Below are positions 20,838-31,945 of a stretch of 64,000 nt of DNA, in pieces (the first letter of the stretch is position 1; each line of letters begins with the position of its first letter). Origin of the DNA: Phytophthora sp. 'mugwort' (lineage: Eukaryota > Oomycota > Peronosporomycetes > Peronosporales > Peronosporaceae); assembly GCA_033558025.1 (NCBI GenBank), contig JAUCEF010000001.1, positions 992,001 to 1,056,000 of the forward strand, read 5' to 3'. The notes beneath the pieces were generated by a model. The model saw only the letters and a list, made by a program, of their open reading frames with translations. It made no database searches and had not been told where the DNA came from. A program made the translations under genes and the position numbers.

Positions 20838-21087
20838 ACAGCTTTTTTTTCTTGGTTGGTTAGCCCACATGCGGCCTCCCTCAGTCTGAGCCGGTGCGTC
20901 CACATTCTTAGCAGATTAATCAAGATCACTCGCCCAAAACCAACTGCCTGTGTCTTATGGGGTCGATCATGAACGATGAAATTCTTCATGATAGCCTTGA
21001 GCTCAGCAACATTGAGATCAGCGTTATCACCACAGCTACCACCTGAACTCGAGATAATGCGCGTGTTGAAGAAAACATGATCTCTGA
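20838..21087 (-). pseudogene. Hypothetical Polinton protein fragment
   Basis: One minus frame reads DHVFFNTRIISSSGGSCGDN, then ADLNVAELKAIMKNFIVHDR and VGFGRVILINLL. It is open only in part and lies in the same direction as all genes to its right. No known domain; protein-like composition is the only support. Confidence 0.25.
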
Positions 21088-22222
21088 CTAGAGTAGGCGA
21101 GTGATAATATCTCTAAATTCGTTATCACTAATAAGTTGATTGCTGTACATATCCACCATGAGAGACTTAGCTGCTTAATGATGCTTGGGGGATCATTGCC
21201 TAATTCCAGCTATCCGCTAAGCCTATCATACTCGGCTCGAAACGTCTGCAGCGGGTCCTCGAGCTTATCGTGAAAATTATACTGGAGATGGGTGATAGCA
21301 AGGATCTCCTTGAGCATTTTTTTGTCGTCGATGCTAAGCTTAGCATAAGCAGCTCGATCGATGTGTTGCTTATGCACAAGGGTTCTGATCATGGTTTGGA
21401 GACTATTACTGGTCTGACGTTTAGGACCGCATTTTCGACGGTTAGGCTAAACAATTACGAGTGTCTTGGCATCCAAATCTGGCAAACGAATGTACTTGCT
21501 ACCAAGCTGGCGATAAACATACGCACTCGGTGTTGCTAACCCCTGGATCTCATTGAGATTGTAAGTACGACGCCGTCGGACTATTCCATCGGGTGGTGTT
21601 ACGCCAGCGCCTCTAGACCACGACCCTCTAATATAGGGGAGCGTCAGACTATCGCTTAGCCTTAGAAATATATATAGACTTCGTAGCTCTCGTCGCTGAT
21701 TGAGCGGCCTTCAGAGCTGACTTTGATGATTTTGAGTTTGAACCTCTCACAGATTCTTTCGCTTCTTCATATCGCTTCTGAGCCTCGCCATATGGTTGAG
21801 AAGCTACCTCGGCCTCGTCCTGCAGCTTCTGCAATTCATCTGACCCCTCAACATATTCTTCAGTACTTTGCCGTTTGATGTCTTGGACGCTACCTAAGAT
21901 AGCTTTATTTAAATCTTAAGATTCTCATTAAGGGTTTTTCGTCTTTGTTCGTTAAGTTCCTTCTCCTTCACCAGTTTCGCTGCCTCTTCATCATCTGATG
22001 GAAATTGATATTCAACGCCGGAAAGGTAACGATCTATTTCTTCAATAACGATGATAAAGTATCCATCCACTGGATGGACTTCGTGAGATTAGACCAAGCA
22101 TTACCAGTTACTTGCTTATTTGTTCTATTTCTAATATTCAACGGACGAGTGGGTGCTGGCTCACAGAAATAATAATTCGAATGAGATTTTAACCCATTTT
22201 TGGTATCAACAATCAACTTCAA
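21088..22222 (-). pseudogene. Conserved Polinton coiled-coil protein (GNDxP type), unknown function
   Basis: Broken into pieces: SIQWMDTLSSLLKK (to 22034), DDEEAAKLVKEKELNEQRRK (about 21960), a charged coiled coil at 21649-21834 (QKLQDEAEVASQPYGEAQKR), then LPYIRGSWSRGAGVTPPDGI, YVYRQLGSKYIRLPDLDAKT, the frame 21210-21392 and finally ELGNDPPSIIKQLKSLMVDM with a stop at 21088. The last motif (GND.P.I...L..L...L) resembles a C-terminal motif that recurs in Polinton proteins of unknown, possibly virion, function. Whether this is one gene or two neighbours cannot be decided because of frameshifts and a stop near 21445. Confidence 0.4.
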
Positions 22223-23538
22223 ACGAAATGGGATAGCAAACGTTCGCCTCCCAACTGTAATAATCTGTCGTTGTCGGCGTTGGCCAGCTTTGGTTCCATA
22301 TCTTCATCGGCGCCACTCATTAACCCATGTCGGGCTTCCCCCTCACCTGGCGTGAAATCCTTCGCTACCTTTTTATCATCCTGTTTACCGATTAATACCA
22401 AGTGAAGTCCTTTGGCGTTGGCCATATTAACAAACGATTGGAGTGTGAATGCCCAATTAACGCTCTTAGCGATAGCAGGATTCGTACGATTACGATTTTT
22501 ACCAAACCCACTAATGGAATTATCATCAATCCATATATAACCATCTACATCAGCAGAAGGTGTTTATTCGCCCCAACGAGAATTGGAATAATTTCTTTCT
22601 CAACCCCTTGACTTCAAGCACTTCCTTATTTCTGCTAATGGTCCAGAATAGTTTAATCTTGCTGTCAGTCTGGTCAGACGTTGTGGATGTTGACTTATCG
22701 AATAGAAAGCTATCATCAAATTTTGCTTCGTGCGATCTGCGACATCCCCTCCCGAAATATTGAATCGTTTCGCTTCGATCCAATAAGTTGGCATATTTGA
22801 TAGGGGGTCGGCTTATCTTATTTCCCCATCTCACGGCGTACTTCCTTTTCAGTTAGGTATGCGAGGAAGCGAACATTTTCAGTCAAAACGTCTCTGATAT
22901 GATTGTACGTCTCAGACCAATCGATATTTGGTGCTAAAGACACTATATTTAGCATAATGCTGTATGTATTCGCATCTTTTCCAATGTAATATTTCGATAG
23001 TTGACGACCGTTGGAACCAATATGGTGAGTACGTAAGTCTGCAAGCATCGGATAAACATCAAATATTTGAGCAACTGCTGTCTTAGATTGCTCTTGATCA
23101 TCAGATCCTTAATTGAATAAATCCTTTTCCGCCCAGTCTTCCGCTACTTCAATCTGTGTTCCAATAACTGTAGTCTTAGAACGAATCTGAACTTTTTAAT
23201 AGTCGTACGCACTCTGTTTGTATTAGTTCCACCATCAATTGAAATAGGATGAGGTTCAGTGTTTGTTTCAACGGTTGATACCTCAGGGCTTGTCTGAGAG
23301 GATTCATCACTCACCGATTTTTAAAGGACTCAGACGACTCAATTGTCGAGTCTGCCTGAGTTGATTCAGTTGATTTCTTCGCTATAGTAGTTATGTCATT
23401 CAAGATATCAGTAGCCCATGACGCACTTTCAAACTTCTCCCACTTGACTTTGGCTTGCTGAACACGTCTTTGAGACCACTCAAGAAGTTCCTGTCGCTTC
23501 TGCTCTCTCTGAGCGAGGGATGTGAAATTGGGGAACAT
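22219..23538 (-). pseudogene. Conserved unknown Polinton protein, about 440 codons
   Basis: Starts MFPNFTSLAQREQKRQELLE at 23538 (coiled N-terminus, then Ser/Thr-rich KKSTESTQADSTIESSES). After frameshifts it continues THHIGSNGRQLSKYYIGKDA, YNHIRDVLTENVRFLAYLTE, KRYNISGGDVADRTKQNLMI, DGYIWIDDNSISGFGKNRNR, and ends LANADNDRLLQLGGERLLSH at 22219. No fold recognised. Element 2 has the corresponding start at 62614, so the gene is an established part of this element family. At least three frame changes or stops break it. Confidence 0.4.
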
Positions 23539-23676
23539 TGTGCCGTCTTTATATTATTGAAACCATAAAAAAGTTGTCATAATTACCAGTAGCTCGGTAT
23601 AACTGAATCATGAAGAAATTGGCAGAAGAATGGCAGAAGTGGTTCCCGTTCATTTAACATGCTAAAATAACGGTTC

Positions 23677-23877
23677 TTAACGCAATGGAACGGTACGCCA
23701 AAGATTGCTTCCAATTGGCGTTGAGATTTTACGATTTACTACCGTTTTACGGAAGTTGAGGCTGCATCTAGATTCATTAACTCGTTCTTTATTCTGCTTA
23801 CCTCCTGTCTGAATGACCCACAACTTTCGCCGTAATTTACCAAGCTCACGGTCTTTTTGTAAACAGTTCTGACACAT
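23677..23877 (-). CDS. Small CxxC protein downstream of integrase
   Basis: 66 codons starting MCQNCLQKDRELGKLRRKLW and continuing to NFRKTVVNRK. The counterpart in element 2 (62277-62486) begins MCKDCLGKEGELAKLRR and also contains NFRKAVINCKYRRQLEAIFG. A CxxC pair followed by a leucine/arginine helix suggests a small DNA- or protein-binding factor, but only two Cys are conserved. In both elements it lies between the integrase and the MFPN-type gene, supporting a real gene; the element 1 copy looks shifted in its last third. Confidence 0.45.
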   Translation of the reverse strand: MCQNCLQKDRELGKLRRKLWVIQTGGKQNKERVNESRCSLNFRKTVVNRKISTPIGSNLWRTVPLR

Positions 23878-24068
23878 TCTTATGGGTTCGTCTATCTATA
23901 GCAAGTTAGATATTTTCAAAAAAACTCGAAAAAATAGTGGAAGTAATATACTTGATTCAAAGCTACAGAGGATGTCTCTATCAATTTATTATCAAGCTAA
24001 TTATGTCTAATTTTTTTGCGTCAGCGAATACTCCTTTTCAAGTCGACTTCCTACACTTATTAATTAAC

Positions 24069-25104
24069 CTGAGATTATCTTGCGGCTTCCATTCCCATGT
24101 CATCGAACTAAGTATTTGAGCTTACCAGTTCGCATTTTTTTGTGATCTAAGCTCTTCTCAGCTTCAACGATATAGCCTCGATTGATTGTAGCATCAGGTG
24201 TCTCTGATTGAATTTTTTGGGGTCGTTTGGAGCCTGTAAAGCGTATGCCCATTTTTCGAGCGGATTTGGACGGCAACCTCAATCCCTACCACTGAATATA
24301 CGGGCTTGCTCCAACGTGCAGCCTCCTTGTCAAACGTTCCCTTTTTTAGTCGATAGAGCACATTGACCCCAACGCTGAACTCGTTCTCAATCTTATCAGC
24401 TTCACCTTGGTTAGGAGTCAGATCTGCCTCCATTATTTGGCCTTTAGCTTCATTTGGTGTCATTCCAATCGATCGATGAATAGTGTTGTTGTAGTTGGCA
24501 ATAACGTCGCTGATTAGCTTTTGTGTAATCCGCTTAGGAGATGGAGTGGGTGAAACCCCGGTCAGCCAAATCTTGGTTAGTCTCTGCTTTATAGTTCGGT
24601 TGAATCTTTCAATTTTTCCCATAGTCCCATGATCACCGTTCTCGTTGTTAAAATGCGCTATCTCTTTGATTTTAAATTTTTTTGAGCTTGCGCATGCATG
24701 AACTCACTACCATTATCGCCCTTAAAATATCGACTTTGTGGAGTCGAACAAACGCTTTGAGGCTGTTAAAACTATAGGCGCAGTCTTATTCACCAATAGC
24801 TTTGCGTAACCGGTGCAGGAGTTGATATTGATACCAGTCAGAATCGGTTGTTACCCCAGAAAGCAAGATCTATCTGCCAAGCGTTGGGGTTGTGAGAGGC
24901 GATTTTGAACACATCGTATCGCTTCTTTTGCTCTTGAAACTGCTGGATATATGATTGAGTAGCATACCATTCCTTCACAGTCTTTAACATTATTTTAGAA
25001 TCTATCTCTCGAGCCTTCTGATAAAGTGCTTGAGCCCGAACGTAACCAGTTTTAGGGTTGTAGTATAGTTTGCGTGAGGATATCATTGAGCTGTTCGCTC
25101 GCAC
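24069..25104 (-). pseudogene. Polinton DDE integrase with C-terminal chromodomain (element 1)
   Basis: Retroviral-type integrase. Pieces in order: KLYYNPKTGYVRAQALYQKA (N-terminal), ASHNPNAWQIDLAFWGNNRF with the first catalytic Asp, a degenerate section with KGDNGSEF-like second Asp near 24700, and GDHGTMGKIERFNRTIKQRL with the catalytic Glu (24194-24622). The tail reads VNVLYRLKKGTFDKEAARWS and, after a frameshift, RTGKLKYLVRW, the start of a chromodomain that in intact relatives targets integration to marked chromatin. A stop after the first Asp region and further frame changes make it inactive. It follows the polymerase on the same strand. Confidence 0.8.
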
Positions 25105-25131
25105 TTGTGGGTGTGATCAGCGACCTCACCG

Positions 25132-28100
25132 TCATCGTGTCCATAATTCATATATAATATTCAAAGAAAAGAGCATGTGATAAGTCGGAGAACCTCTAAA
25201 GATCAAGAGGGATGGTACCAATTCCATCCTCAGGCACTTGTTGCTTGTCGTAGAAATATAAGGCAGTTTTGTCTGAGTGTATGTAGTGATTGATTTAAAT
25301 TCATTTAACAGTCTAAATCCCTTGTTAGTACCACGAAGGGTGATGCGGTCGCGCACAACAGACTCAAATTCCAAAGGGTTGAGTACATCCTCATTGCCAC
25401 CACGACTTTGTTGTACTCCCTTAGCTGAAACCTTCACCTTGTATGACTCGTCTGGAAGATAGCAAGCATAGTTCTTACTCGAGAGCGAGACCATAGCATC
25501 CCCGAACCATTCATCCTTGAATAGACCAGGGGTTCGACGGTCAAACGTAGTCACTTCCGTGTTATAGTCGCGTGGGAACCAATCGTACTAGTGTTGTTTG
25601 AAGTGATCACGTAGCTCAGGTTTGACACACTTCTGGAATGGATTATTGCAGCTGAAAGCGATGTAGGCAGAGTCCGTGTCCATTTCTTGGGACTAGAAAT
25701 CGGATCGATCAAAGTAGAAGTCAATACAATCGTAGTAGAACTCGAGCATGCGTAGCTTCGCATGCTGATAGATGGCTATGGACAAATGGATTGGCTTCTT
25801 GTTATTGAGACGACGCTTCTTCATAGGTTCTCACAGGAATCGTTCAGCTCCTCTAACCCATGAAACGTGAAGTGTTCAATACGTGACTTGATCTTGTCGG
25901 CATTTGACTCGTACTAAACCTGTTTGTGCTTACTCATCTCCATGCCCGATCGCCCAAACGCCGAGTTGCCAACCAATTTCATCACCTCCGTAATCATAGC
26001 CTTACTCTTATCCTCATCACCGACACGACGTGCGCTCGATACAGCCTCCATGAATGGGGCAAAAGCCCTGTGAGCGCTGGCTTTAATGAAACTGTAAGTC
26101 TTAGTGATTTCGATTTCATGAGACAGATACCACTTGAGTAGTGGAGTGTAGATCAGAATCTTTTCACAAAAGTAGCTTCCAATCAGCTTGCGTACAGGCT
26201 TGTCTTTGTTCTTTTTTCGTGCCTCGCTGTACTTAAACATATGATCATCAATGATCTTCTCGTTAGTACAGTCAAACAGTGTATTTTTGGAAATCGGAGT
26301 CATTTCACTAAAATAGTCTTTCAGGTGATCTGGAGATCGAATATCATACTCAATAAAAGCCCAAGATTTTGTCGTTCTGGATGTCCTCAAGAATACGTTT
26401 CTGGATAAGTTTCAATAGTGATAAGGCGTCCACAAGGCATGTTATTACCAAGCGCACAGATGTATAGAGCATTGGCGTCGTGCCGATGATTTTTTTCACG
26501 AGCTTACCATCACATATCTTAGTCTCGTTGCGCTTAGCGTAGCGGTTAAATATGATTGAGGGTCCGCCAGCTATGTTTGTCTTCATGTTTCAGTAAATAT
26601 CCTTCTCCTCCCTGTCAATCGAATAGACAAGCTTGTCCGAGTTGAACTCAAGTAGTTTTTTGAAGCGAAATCCACCGAGGGACATGTCTATGCGTGCGAG
26701 GTTGCATTGAACGCATGTGATGAGGACATTAGCGTCATTGTGCCCCAATTGGTCATTAATGCGATCGGCTGATGAAGGATCGACAGTCAGCTGACACCAG
26801 CATAGACCACACAGATATTTTTGCTTTTTCAGCAACGTGTCCAAGTGATCAAGGGTCATATTGAACTCACGCTTGGCGACTACATCCTGGTGCTTGTAGC
26901 CGCTCATGCGCTTAACTGGGAATCTGAAAGCCTTAGCGGTTGTTTTTTTGGGGTGCTGGAGCTCGTTGAAGCAAGCTTGATACATAACCTTCTCCGAGAG
27001 CCCCGATAGCGAGACACCATCAGCGAACATGTCGAGATCAACACGCTTAATCAATTCACGCTGGCCTTGATAGCCTTGATGAATGGTACCACTTCTAAGT
27101 TATTGTACCAGATAAGTAAAGTGTTGATAAACTTCATCTCATAGTGCACGAACCTTACTCGCTCGTAGTCAGCGTTGGTAACGCTGTGCCGCGCAGCGCA
27201 CTGTCGAATGCTGATTTGGAGGGATGTTGGTCACGTTAAGCAGCTCGAAAGTTTTGATGTACTCATATGGAAATAGCCCCTTCCCAAGACCACAGAAACG
27301 TTGAATCTTGTCATCACACTTGCATCCACCGAGATATGTACTTAAATATATTTCATAGCTTGTTCCTGCTGGAATATAATTGCTAATATCAAGCGGCTTC
27401 ATGTCCGAAGTAGCAAGCACATATAGCTTGGATTCTTGACCACAGATTTGATGTTCGCCGTGCCAATAACAGCAAATAGCTCGCTTTTAATCAAGTTGAT
27501 ATCGTATCGACCAGTTGAACCCCCAATACTGGTACCTGATCGAGCTGTTGCTTGATTCTACCATAATCAGACCTCTTCTTCCCTAAGGAAATTGTTTTAT
27601 GGAAATCAAAGAAATTGGCATAATCTCCATCCTTGATCCAGGTATCAACGTCATCCGTTGAGTACTTCTTCCCAAGCTTTAACCCAGGGATCTCCATACC
27701 ACGAAGGCCGTGGGCTTCGATAGTCTTCTTTGAGAAGTGGCTTATACTTTTGAACATTGCACTCCTGAATCTGCAAACCGACTCTCTAATGTAATCAAAC
27801 ATATCTTTTAGCAAAGGTTTTGGCTCATCGTTTACAAAGCATCTTACTTCCCCGGAAAGACTGTCAGCTATTGACACTGAAACAGGAATGTGTTCATTAG
27901 TGAAGACTGTGCTGTTCACTGTGCTGGATACCTGTCGGCTTCAGTATAGCCTCAAAATCACACACGATGAAGTGATCGATGTAGTGACAATTTTCTTAAT
28001 GGAGTACTTCGTTAGCATTAATCTGATGGAGTTCTGAGGCGGTATGTAAATAGTTGGCTCAATCGGGATACTTTCAATATTGACAAGCTCACATTGGTTC

Positions 28101-29156
28101 TTCTTATGGTTGCTAAGCTTGTCAGCGCTAATGAAAATCATTTCACACTTAGGACATTGATACTGCTTTAAAGCATATCGATGCTCTTAATGTATAGAGT
28201 GTGGTTCTCATGATATAGAATGGCCATGGATTCAAACGCATTGTCCGAGCGACGGATGCATTCAAAGTTCCCTGAGGAAAAATCCATCTTATAAATATTT
28301 ATAGCAAGCTGGAAGCAGTCCTCAACCTCATCGAATTGAAGAATGTCAATAGGCTTAAAGCTTTTGAACAGACTCAGTCTGTAGTTAGTACCCTTGTAAG
28401 AACAGTAGCGCTTGAATGCCTCCTTCACCTGAACCTGGATTCTTCAGGGTCCTTCTTAGGATTTTGCAGCGAATGCCATGCAATGCAATGGAAGCCACAT
28501 TTATGGTTCGGCTTGGGAAAGTTGATAACATACTTGTTTTCGCGAATGATCTTAGGAATGACAGCTTCGCTATCACCAAGAGCATGGTTGCGATGGTAGA
28601 TGAAATCTTAAAACCAGTAATCGCCTTGACCTTGTATCCAGAGCTGGGGTAGTTCAGCTTGTTAGCCAGATCCATAGACCTGATTTCCGAAATAGTTTTC
28701 TTTCGAATATCAGCTTTACTACTGACCGCAACAGGAGTATTAAACACGTAGGTATTATCGAGATTCGGGTGAAATTACCTGGTTTCATTCTCATCGCTGA
28801 GACTAATCAGTCGTAGCCGAGAGCAACATTCACCTTGAATGCATTGGTTTGCGTAGAGAGAATATGCTCAAGCTTATCGTAGAAATCCGAGGGCTGGATA
28901 CCCTCGCATAGATGAGACTCCATATGCTGACCGCTGTAGAAACGATATTTTGGGTCGGTCTTATAGTCCTTGAATATCTCCTTCACCAAGTCTTTGATAG
29001 AAACTTTGTACTGCTTTGCAACCAACCTTTGATTTCTCGGCGAGTAATGTTGCTAACATAAACCAGCTTCCCAGTTCTACCTCGAACCTTAACGCGATAA
29101 TCGCTGATTAAATTAATATTTAATCGCTTTAGTCCTTCACGCTCGTAAGGCAACAT
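25132..29156 (-). pseudogene. Protein-primed DNA polymerase B (element 1)
   Basis: About 4 kb of family B polymerase in many frames. Start MLPYERxGLKRLNINL at 29156; a zinc-finger-like KQYQCPKCEMIF...NHKKNQC; ExoI-like CDFEAILKPT near 27950; ExoII-like FNSGRYDINLIKSELF near 27510; SYMC...LGGCKCDDKIQRFCGL; an HNH-like insert (26600-26900); motif A region DANALYLCALGNNMP near 26450; motif B KLVGNSAFGRSGMEMSKHKQ near 25950; motif C MDTDSAYIAF near 25680; end near 25132. Catalytic residues are readable, but frameshifts and in-frame TAG codons inactivate it. It would replicate the element using a terminal protein primer. The same lesions occur in element 2. Confidence 0.85.
26625..26905 (-). other. 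HNH-like nuclease module inside the polymerase (element 1)
   Basis: Within the polymerase, between exonuclease and palm, the sequence reads KREFNMTLDHLDTLLKKQKY, then LCGLCWCQLTVDPSSADRIN, DQLGHNDANVLITCVQCNLA and RIDMSLGGFRFK. The paired CxxC motifs and the SADRINxxxGH...N...CxxCN pattern fit HNH/HNHc nucleases of the zinc-bound type. It is continuous with the polymerase frame, so it is an in-frame insert or an ancient domain. The element 2 copy (about 59300-59530) is identical. Confidence 0.55.
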
Positions 29157-29338
29157 ATTTGCTATATATTTGTGGCGATATTATTCTGGTGGTAATGACT
29201 TTATAATTACTGGATGTCGTATCAGGATTGACTTTATATTATGGTCCCATAGAAAGTTTTTGAATTTTAATGAATTAATTCAGATGGTGTAGGTGCCAGT
29301 CTATATATATCTTGAGTTTTTATGTGAGAAAAAACTAA

Positions 29339-29554
29339 TTAATTAGTTAAGTTCGTTTCACTCTTAGGTTCGCTTTCACTTGGATTAGGTTCGCTTTTAG
29401 TTTTTCGCTTGCGAGTCCAAATCCGATCTCTATTCTTGTCGTCGTACCCCTTCTGATAGCCTAAACGAGCTTCACGTGTTCGCTGATAGTAGCGCTTCTG
29501 CGCCGCCTTTATACGCTCTTTGTTAGTTGAGTATTGCTCGGGAGAGTACGTCAT
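29339..29554 (-). CDS. Small basic protein next to polymerase
   Basis: 71 codons, MTYSPEQYSTNKERIKAAQK, then RYYQRTREARLGYQKGY and a Lys/Arg/Ser-rich tail of SEPNPSESEPKSE type. No domain known. A decayed counterpart at 56602-56803 in element 2 keeps the RYYQRTREARLGYQK block, so it belongs to the element family. Its position upstream of the protein-primed polymerase and its basic character would suit a terminal or DNA-binding protein, but that is speculation. Confidence 0.4.
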   Translation of the reverse strand: MTYSPEQYSTNKERIKAAQKRYYQRTREARLGYQKGYDDKNRDRIWTRKRKTKSEPNPSESEPKSETNLTN

Positions 29555-30032
29555 CTTTGTATAATACTAACTTTAAATTTGTTAGGATAAAATTGGACGG
29601 CATAAAACTTGCTGCAAATCTCTAAAACGACCGTTCAGAAGTATGGTGCTGTATTATTGGGACAATATCAAATTTAATTGGGCGACCGATAATAAATCAT
29701 GCTAGTGGGACGTGCGTGAACGTAACCTCATTCAACATTCATACCACATTCAGCTCATTCAACATTCATACCAGATTTAGAATGTTTAACAAGAAAAATG
29801 GTTACTGAATTTGTTTTGAATCTGTTCACTGACACACGTCTACGGCGTCCAAGTCTTCAGACTATGTGGGTGATTCACCCGTTAAAAGCGTTCAAAAATA
29901 AATTGTTGTATTCCCAGCTACGTCGCAGACGATCTAGTATCAAGTATACTGTACGTGAAAAAGTCAAATTATGCAGTCGCTTTTTGGATAGGAGGATTCA
30001 GACTACAACATGACTTCTTCCTACTCTGTACG
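29555..30032. other. Polinton-CRN spacer with 28-bp tandem repeat
   Basis: The spacer between the small basic ORF and the CRN 3' end contains two adjacent copies of a 27-28 base unit (CTCATTCAACATTCATACCA at about 29727 and 29754). A 71-codon plus frame at 29798-30013 has no supported function. Confidence 0.5.
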
Positions 30033-31945
30033 CTATCGCTTTCGAAAGTTGTACGGTGAAGAAGGCGGCAACGCTTTGACAGACACGTTGTTCATCGGGC
30101 CATCGGCTGCGAAGGCGTAGTAGCCCACAATTACTCGGCACGTCTTTCTCGCTGCTAAAGCTTCGGGTGGTGGCTTCAGGACAAATGCTTCGCGCGATTT
30201 AGAATCCGGACAAACAGCAATATAGATTGGTGGGTCGGTATCTCCAGCATCCTTCACGTGGTCTGGAAAAAATAGCGCGCTCATCTTTTGCAACTGCTTG
30301 CCATCAATATCATGATCTGCCGCGGCGGTAATCTGAAGATAGCGACATTACTCTTCTTGCCGGAGGCAGACTCAAGCTTCACAATGCTATCAATATTCGG
30401 AAAATCATGACACGCAGGAAACCAGTACGTGAGCTTTTCATCATCTCTCCAATCCACCAAATGGTTCATATAATCGCTTGCCATTCCGCAGCAAATTGCA
30501 CTGCCATTCCGCAAGCCCACTTGCTTCACTTCGAAATACCGCGATTCGTTTGGTTTCCTTCTTTATGGCGGATCATATTCTCACATGTCGAGTTTCAACG
30601 TGTTGTCAGCAGCCAGGCGATTTTGAAGATAGATCTCGAAAACGCCACCAGCGAGTGATTCGTGTCCAGAACTTTTCGCCTACGTATAAATCCGAAACAG
30701 CGCATCCGACAAAGCCTCACTGACAGAGCAAGAACAGCATACTCCGAGTCGATAACCTGTTCCCAATACCGCCTGGCGGTATACTGATTTGCGTTATTCG
30801 TACCTTTGACAAGTGTATGGCGCGAACGATAAACTTGTGATCTCCCCGTCAACGCACTTGACTTGTTGAATATTCAGGTTCGAGACGTCATCCACACCAT
30901 TGATCGCATCACCAATTGCACTGCGTATCTCCTCCGATGTAGCGAGTGTAAACTCACGCACGCTTCCGCCATAGTAGTAGAAACGTTTTCCATATCCTCA
31001 GTGACATACTTGTAAATGAGGCCTCCCATCAACCAGAGATCCTTCTTTGACCAACAAGGCAACAGACAGCAGTACACATCAACTCGTTCTTGTGACTTCA
31101 GATCCACTTGTTGCGACGTTGCCAGCATCTTGAACGTCCGCACACGTTCCGGAATATCTTGGTACCGAAATCCATCCAACAACAGCCACATGTTCGATAT
31201 GCCCTGTTGGCGGATGAGCTCTTCATATATGTTGATCGCATTCTGGGTTTTGCATCTCTGTACTGCAAACTGCATGTACTTGACATCTTCGTAACCCAGG
31301 TAGAAAAAACAGTTCCCCTGCTCAGATTTGGTCAACCATCGGTACACTAGCACATTTTTCTTGTGCTTGAAAACGAGATGGAAGGCCATCACACACAATA
31401 GCATCGACTTGCCTATGCCCGGCAATACCATCAGAATACTTTCTTGTTTGCACGCATATTAATGCTATTGGGGGAAGACTCTCGGAACCATCCATTCACC
31501 AGCAGTGACATGACTTGTTTATTTTCCATTCGCCAAAAGATCTTCCCCCTGTCGGTGCACCCGCCCAAGCTGCTCATAAACCTCCAGATCAAAGGATTCT
31601 CGTTCACAGCGTCAACGCCCTATTCAGTCAGTGAGATACATTCCTCCGCGTACTTGTCCGGCTCGTTAGGACAGTGGCGCTTGGAACAATTAATTCGGCC
31701 ACTGATGCCACAGTGCGAGGAACAAGATGCTGCGTCGGCACTCCCACGATGAGCATAACTTGCACGTCAATATCATTCAACGATGACCTTGGATCCAAAA
31801 GGTGGCCATTCTTGTCGTCATACACTGCTCTGTTGGCGTAGACTCGCAGGCTAGCTGCAATCACATTTGAGGGTAGAATGGACTTGGCTTCGTGCAAGAC
31901 TGCCTTGCGGTTACTGTTACACGTGCCCATAACAACGAAGGACAC
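30033..31945 (-). pseudogene. CRN (Crinkler) effector gene, P-loop NTPase/nuclease type, N-terminus truncated (element 1)
   Basis: Read right to left: a CRN-type header end (SILPSNVIAASLRVYANRAV, then LDPRSSLNDIDVQVMLIV) at 31945-31750; a P-loop segment (LPGIGKSMLLCVMAFH) at 31430; MWLLLDGFRYQDIPERVRTF and KMLATSQQVDLKSQERVDVY near 31150; and a C-terminal part with DHDIDGKQLQKMSALFFPDH and IYIAVCPDSKSREAFVL at 30290-30150, resembling the REase-like nuclease end of CRN proteins. CRNs of this architecture are host-directed or intragenomic-conflict proteins. Multiple frameshifts break it, and its extreme N-terminus is replaced by a Gypsy chromodomain fragment. Its 3' end faces the Polinton polymerase, as in element 2. 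Confidence 0.7.

Larger units (their letters stand above)
24536..29297 (-). repeat. Near-identical inverted arm, copy 1
   Basis: This 4.76-kb block covers most of the integrase, the whole polymerase and the leader to 29297. It matches 56861-61621 in inverted orientation with almost no differences; long polymerase pieces have identical translations. Identity falls sharply at both edges. Confidence 0.9.
13691..31930 (-). mobile_element. Maverick/Polinton-like element 1, near full gene set, decayed
   Basis: About 18.2 kb holds the Polinton hallmark set: protein-primed DNA polymerase B, retroviral-type integrase, adenain-like protease, packaging ATPase, double jelly-roll capsid and penton-like proteins. 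Polintons are 15-20 kb with terminal inverted repeats beginning AG; the left end here begins AGTTTTTTCTTAAC. Gene spacing is tight (5-60 bases) as in viruses, and strands alternate in blocks. Most genes carry frameshifts; protease, the PX-like protein and the ExoX-like protein are open throughout. The right end is cut inside the N-terminus of a CRN gene by a Gypsy fragment near 31930, so the right terminal repeat is lost. The orientation given follows the polymerase. Confidence 0.85.

Noticed and set aside
29798..30013. 71-codon plus frame between Polinton and CRN
   Set aside because: No similarity and not conserved at the equivalent place in element 2.
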